5,963 nucleotides of DNA from CAYZUC01 sp964481705. Lineage in GTDB: Bacteria; Bacillota; Clostridia; Lachnospirales; Lachnospiraceae. This document shows, in pieces, positions 5,686 to 5,963 of the stretch. The notes under the pieces are model-generated. The model worked only from the letters and a program-made list of their open reading frames with translations. It did no database searches and was not told the origin of the DNA. Positions within the stretch are counted from its first letter, which is position 1. Every line of letters starts with the position of its first letter. The stretch lies in NCBI GenBank assembly GCA_964481705.1, contig CAYZUC010000140.1:1-5963 (forward strand). Direction: 5' to 3'. Both the position numbers and the translations under genes were made by a program.

Positions 5686-5963
5686 TGAAAACAGTATTTG
5701 CTTTGTTTTTCAATGCCCTGATGGGTATTGTGTTGTCGGCTTGCATCGGAATTGAGCCGGCTTATGGTGCCGCAGGCGGAGTGGTCATGGGCGCAGTAAT
5801 GAGTGCCGTTGTTCCTGATGGCGTGGCATGTGTAGGACTATATGGTGAGTTATGGACCGGTGAGCTGCTTAAGAAACTCCGTACAGGTAATATGGCTCCA
5901 TGGTATGACAGAATACCTGATGCAAGTGCTATGGTAAAGGCAGACGTTATACATCTTGTAGAT
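5685..5963 (+). CDS. probable major capsid protein, N-terminal 93 residues, runs off the right edge
   Basis: An open frame from the ATG at 5685 reaches the end of the window with no stop. Residues 1-45 are hydrophobic and small-residue rich (FALFFNALMGIVLSACIG, then EPAYGAAGGVVMGAVMSAVV). Residues 53-93 read YGELWTGELLKKLRTGN, a tryptophan-containing segment, and end ADVIHLVD. The W-TGE-L-K and DVIHLVD blocks are what I remember from the putative major capsid proteins of Bacteroides phages, and the position directly after a protease-scaffold gene is where the capsid gene normally lies. The N-terminus imitates a signal peptide and even has a lipobox-like LSAC (17-20), which is odd for a capsid protein. 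It may be a removable N-terminal arm cleaved by the upstream protease. A membrane protein is a less likely alternative. Confidence 0.65.
   Translation, partial: MKTVFALFFNALMGIVLSACIGIEPAYGAAGGVVMGAVMSAVVPDGVACVGLYGELWTGELLKKLRTGNMAPWYDRIPDASAMVKADVIHLVD

Noticed and set aside
1..5963. tRNA genes, CRISPR arrays, insertion sequence ends or diversity-generating retroelement parts
   Set aside because: I looked for cloverleaf-like stems, regularly spaced long repeats, terminal inverted repeats and reverse transcriptase motifs and saw none.

Overview
This window is the head-morphogenesis and DNA-packaging part of a tailed bacteriophage or prophage. The gene set is most like phage Mu: a gp27-like small terminase, a gp28-like large terminase, a DUF935 (gp29-like) portal, a Mu F-like minor head protein, a DUF1320/gp36-like connector, a protease-scaffold protein, and the start of a major capsid protein. 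The host is probably Bacteroides or a close relative. Genes lack Shine-Dalgarno sites and have A/T-rich leaders, one promoter-like sequence fits the Bacteroidetes TTTG / TAnnTTTG pattern, and the proteins resemble what I remember of Bacteroides prophages. No transposase, integrase or tail gene lies in the window, so the Mu-like lifestyle is inferred from the head proteins alone.

Layout. From about 4493 down to 1 there is a tightly packed leftward operon. Its order is small terminase (4493-4044), large terminase (4047-2512), gp36-like connector (2493-2074), portal (2074-854), then the minor head protein, which runs off the left edge. Junctions are ATGA, an 18-base gap and TGATG. Positions 4494-4680 are a divergent intergenic region with three direct repeats spaced exactly 21 bp and a candidate rightward promoter. 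From 4681 rightward come a prohead protease fused to a scaffold domain (4681-5646) and the N-terminal 93 codons of a probable major capsid protein (from 5685).

The genes together would build and fill a capsid. The capsid protein assembles on the scaffold, the protease matures the shell, the portal and minor head protein form the DNA entry vertex, the terminase pair packages DNA, and the gp36-like protein connects head to tail.

The most interesting point is the portal/minor head junction. The minor head reading frame has no ATG for its first 45 codons and lies in the -1 frame of the portal. The overlap contains the heptamer T TTT TTC, then a 5-nt spacer, then a perfect 6-bp stem whose loop can pair with a downstream 6-mer as a pseudoknot. 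This is the textbook layout of programmed -1 frameshifting and would make a portal-minor head fusion protein. A sequencing error in the six-base homopolymer is the main alternative. A second layered-coding candidate is an in-frame internal start at 5188 that would make a free scaffold protein, as Mu gpZ and lambda Nu3 are made.
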